From NCBI RefSeq assembly GCF_963677715.1, contig NZ_OY782495.1:620001-684000 (forward strand): a stretch of 64,000 bases of DNA, given 5' to 3'. The position numbers were made by a program, and so were the translations under genes. This DNA comes from an uncultured Bacteroides sp. (GTDB lineage: Bacteria > Bacteroidota > Bacteroidia > Bacteroidales > Bacteroidaceae). Within the stretch, counting starts at the first letter, position 1; the number at the start of each line of letters is the position of its first letter. The notes under the pieces are model-generated. The model did no database searches, had not been told where the DNA came from, and saw only the letters and a list, made by a program, of their open reading frames with translations. This document shows, piece by piece, positions 63,829 to 64,000 of this stretch.

Positions 63829-64000
63829 TTATTTATTCATTGCTACGGCGGCAGCTCCTATCAGTCCGATAAAGTCAGGGTCGAGTTTAGTAAGTACTAC
63901 GCCGTTGGTTACAAATCTCATTGTATGTTGATTCAATTTTTCTATTATCTTTTGATACAAAAACCCGCTAGAGACGATGCCACCGCCCAGCACCACCGTA
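63829..64000 (-). CDS. ROK-type sugar kinase, C-terminal end only
   Basis: Reading leftward from the window edge, the frame gives TVVLGGGIVSSGFLYQKIIE at 64000 and then MRFVTNGVVLTKLDPDFIGL, ending AAAVAMNK with TAA at 63829-63831. The GGGIVSSG motif and the final LxPDxxGLIGAAA pattern are the C-terminus of ROK-family glucokinases/N-acetylglucosamine kinases. Only 56 codons are present. It is just ahead of the nagB-like gene, about 11 bp. Confidence 0.85.
   Translation of the reverse strand, partial: TVVLGGGIVSSGFLYQKIIEKLNQHTMRFVTNGVVLTKLDPDFIGLIGAAAVAMNK

Noticed and set aside
1-64000. CRISPR arrays, tRNA or rRNA genes, prophage genes
   Set aside because: No regular spaced repeats, cloverleaf-like clusters or phage structural proteins were recognised on reading both strands.

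Overview
This window comes from a member of the Bacteroidales, most likely Bacteroides or a close relative. The evidence is a TonB receptor with a carboxypeptidase-regulatory N-terminal domain, a NusG/UpxY-type regulator heading a capsule operon, a secreted S41 lipoprotein pair, and repeated promoters of the Bacteroides form TTG/TTTG-N18-21-TAnnTTTG. No tRNA, rRNA or CRISPR array was seen.

Positions 1-26280 are one long leftward surface-polysaccharide locus. It is read from a NusG-like regulator (25720-26280), through the initiating sugar-phosphate transferase, Wza-like lipoprotein, Wzc-like tyrosine autokinase, acetyltransferase, Wzx flippase, pyruvyltransferase and Wzy-like polymerase. Glycosyltransferases, a WecG-type transferase, a YjbH-like protein and the GDP-fucose genes gmd and fcl follow, then more transferases, a nitroreductase-like protein, a second pyruvyltransferase, ugd and rfbA (cut by the window edge). 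The export block (20994-25695) and the nucleotide-sugar genes look richer in GC than the strikingly AT-rich transferase/wzx/wzy block. The locus is scarred. A 1351-bp IS66-family element with a perfect 8-bp target duplication splits one glycosyltransferase, and the element's own transposase has lost an internal segment. Next to it is a chimeric remnant (start of a family-2 transferase joined to the tail of a HAD phosphatase). A decayed IS66 tnpA-tnpB relic lies at about 6540-7480.

Positions 26281-27291 hold the long capsule leader and divergent promoters. The rightward pair at 27292-29023 encodes a NifU-like scaffold protein and the GGGtGRT protein. Phosphoketolase follows, closed by a 20-bp bidirectional terminator. 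Leftward, 31900-35975 carries a glycine-betaine-type ABC transporter preceded by an outer-membrane porin-like gene. After that come an M13 peptidase lipoprotein, an exported MsrAB, a small membrane protein, and KDG kinase.

Positions 41467-49957 include a His/Cys-rich small exported protein, a TonB receptor and a ferritin-like/VIT1 fusion that look like a metal-handling group. They also include an NhaC antiporter, an orphan LuxR-type response regulator, mnmA and an O-acetylhomoserine sulfhydrylase. Positions 50170-57706 hold tandem S41 lipoproteins (one apparently catalytically dead), a glutamine amidotransferase and an esterase, an inositol-monophosphatase-family enzyme, Ogt, a small protein and a DoxD-DoxA fusion. 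The right end (57893-64000) is a leftward sugar-utilisation cluster: a ROK-type kinase end, NagB-like deaminase, MFS sugar transporter, a 1000-residue double beta-helix/beta-propeller protein and a ThuA-domain protein.
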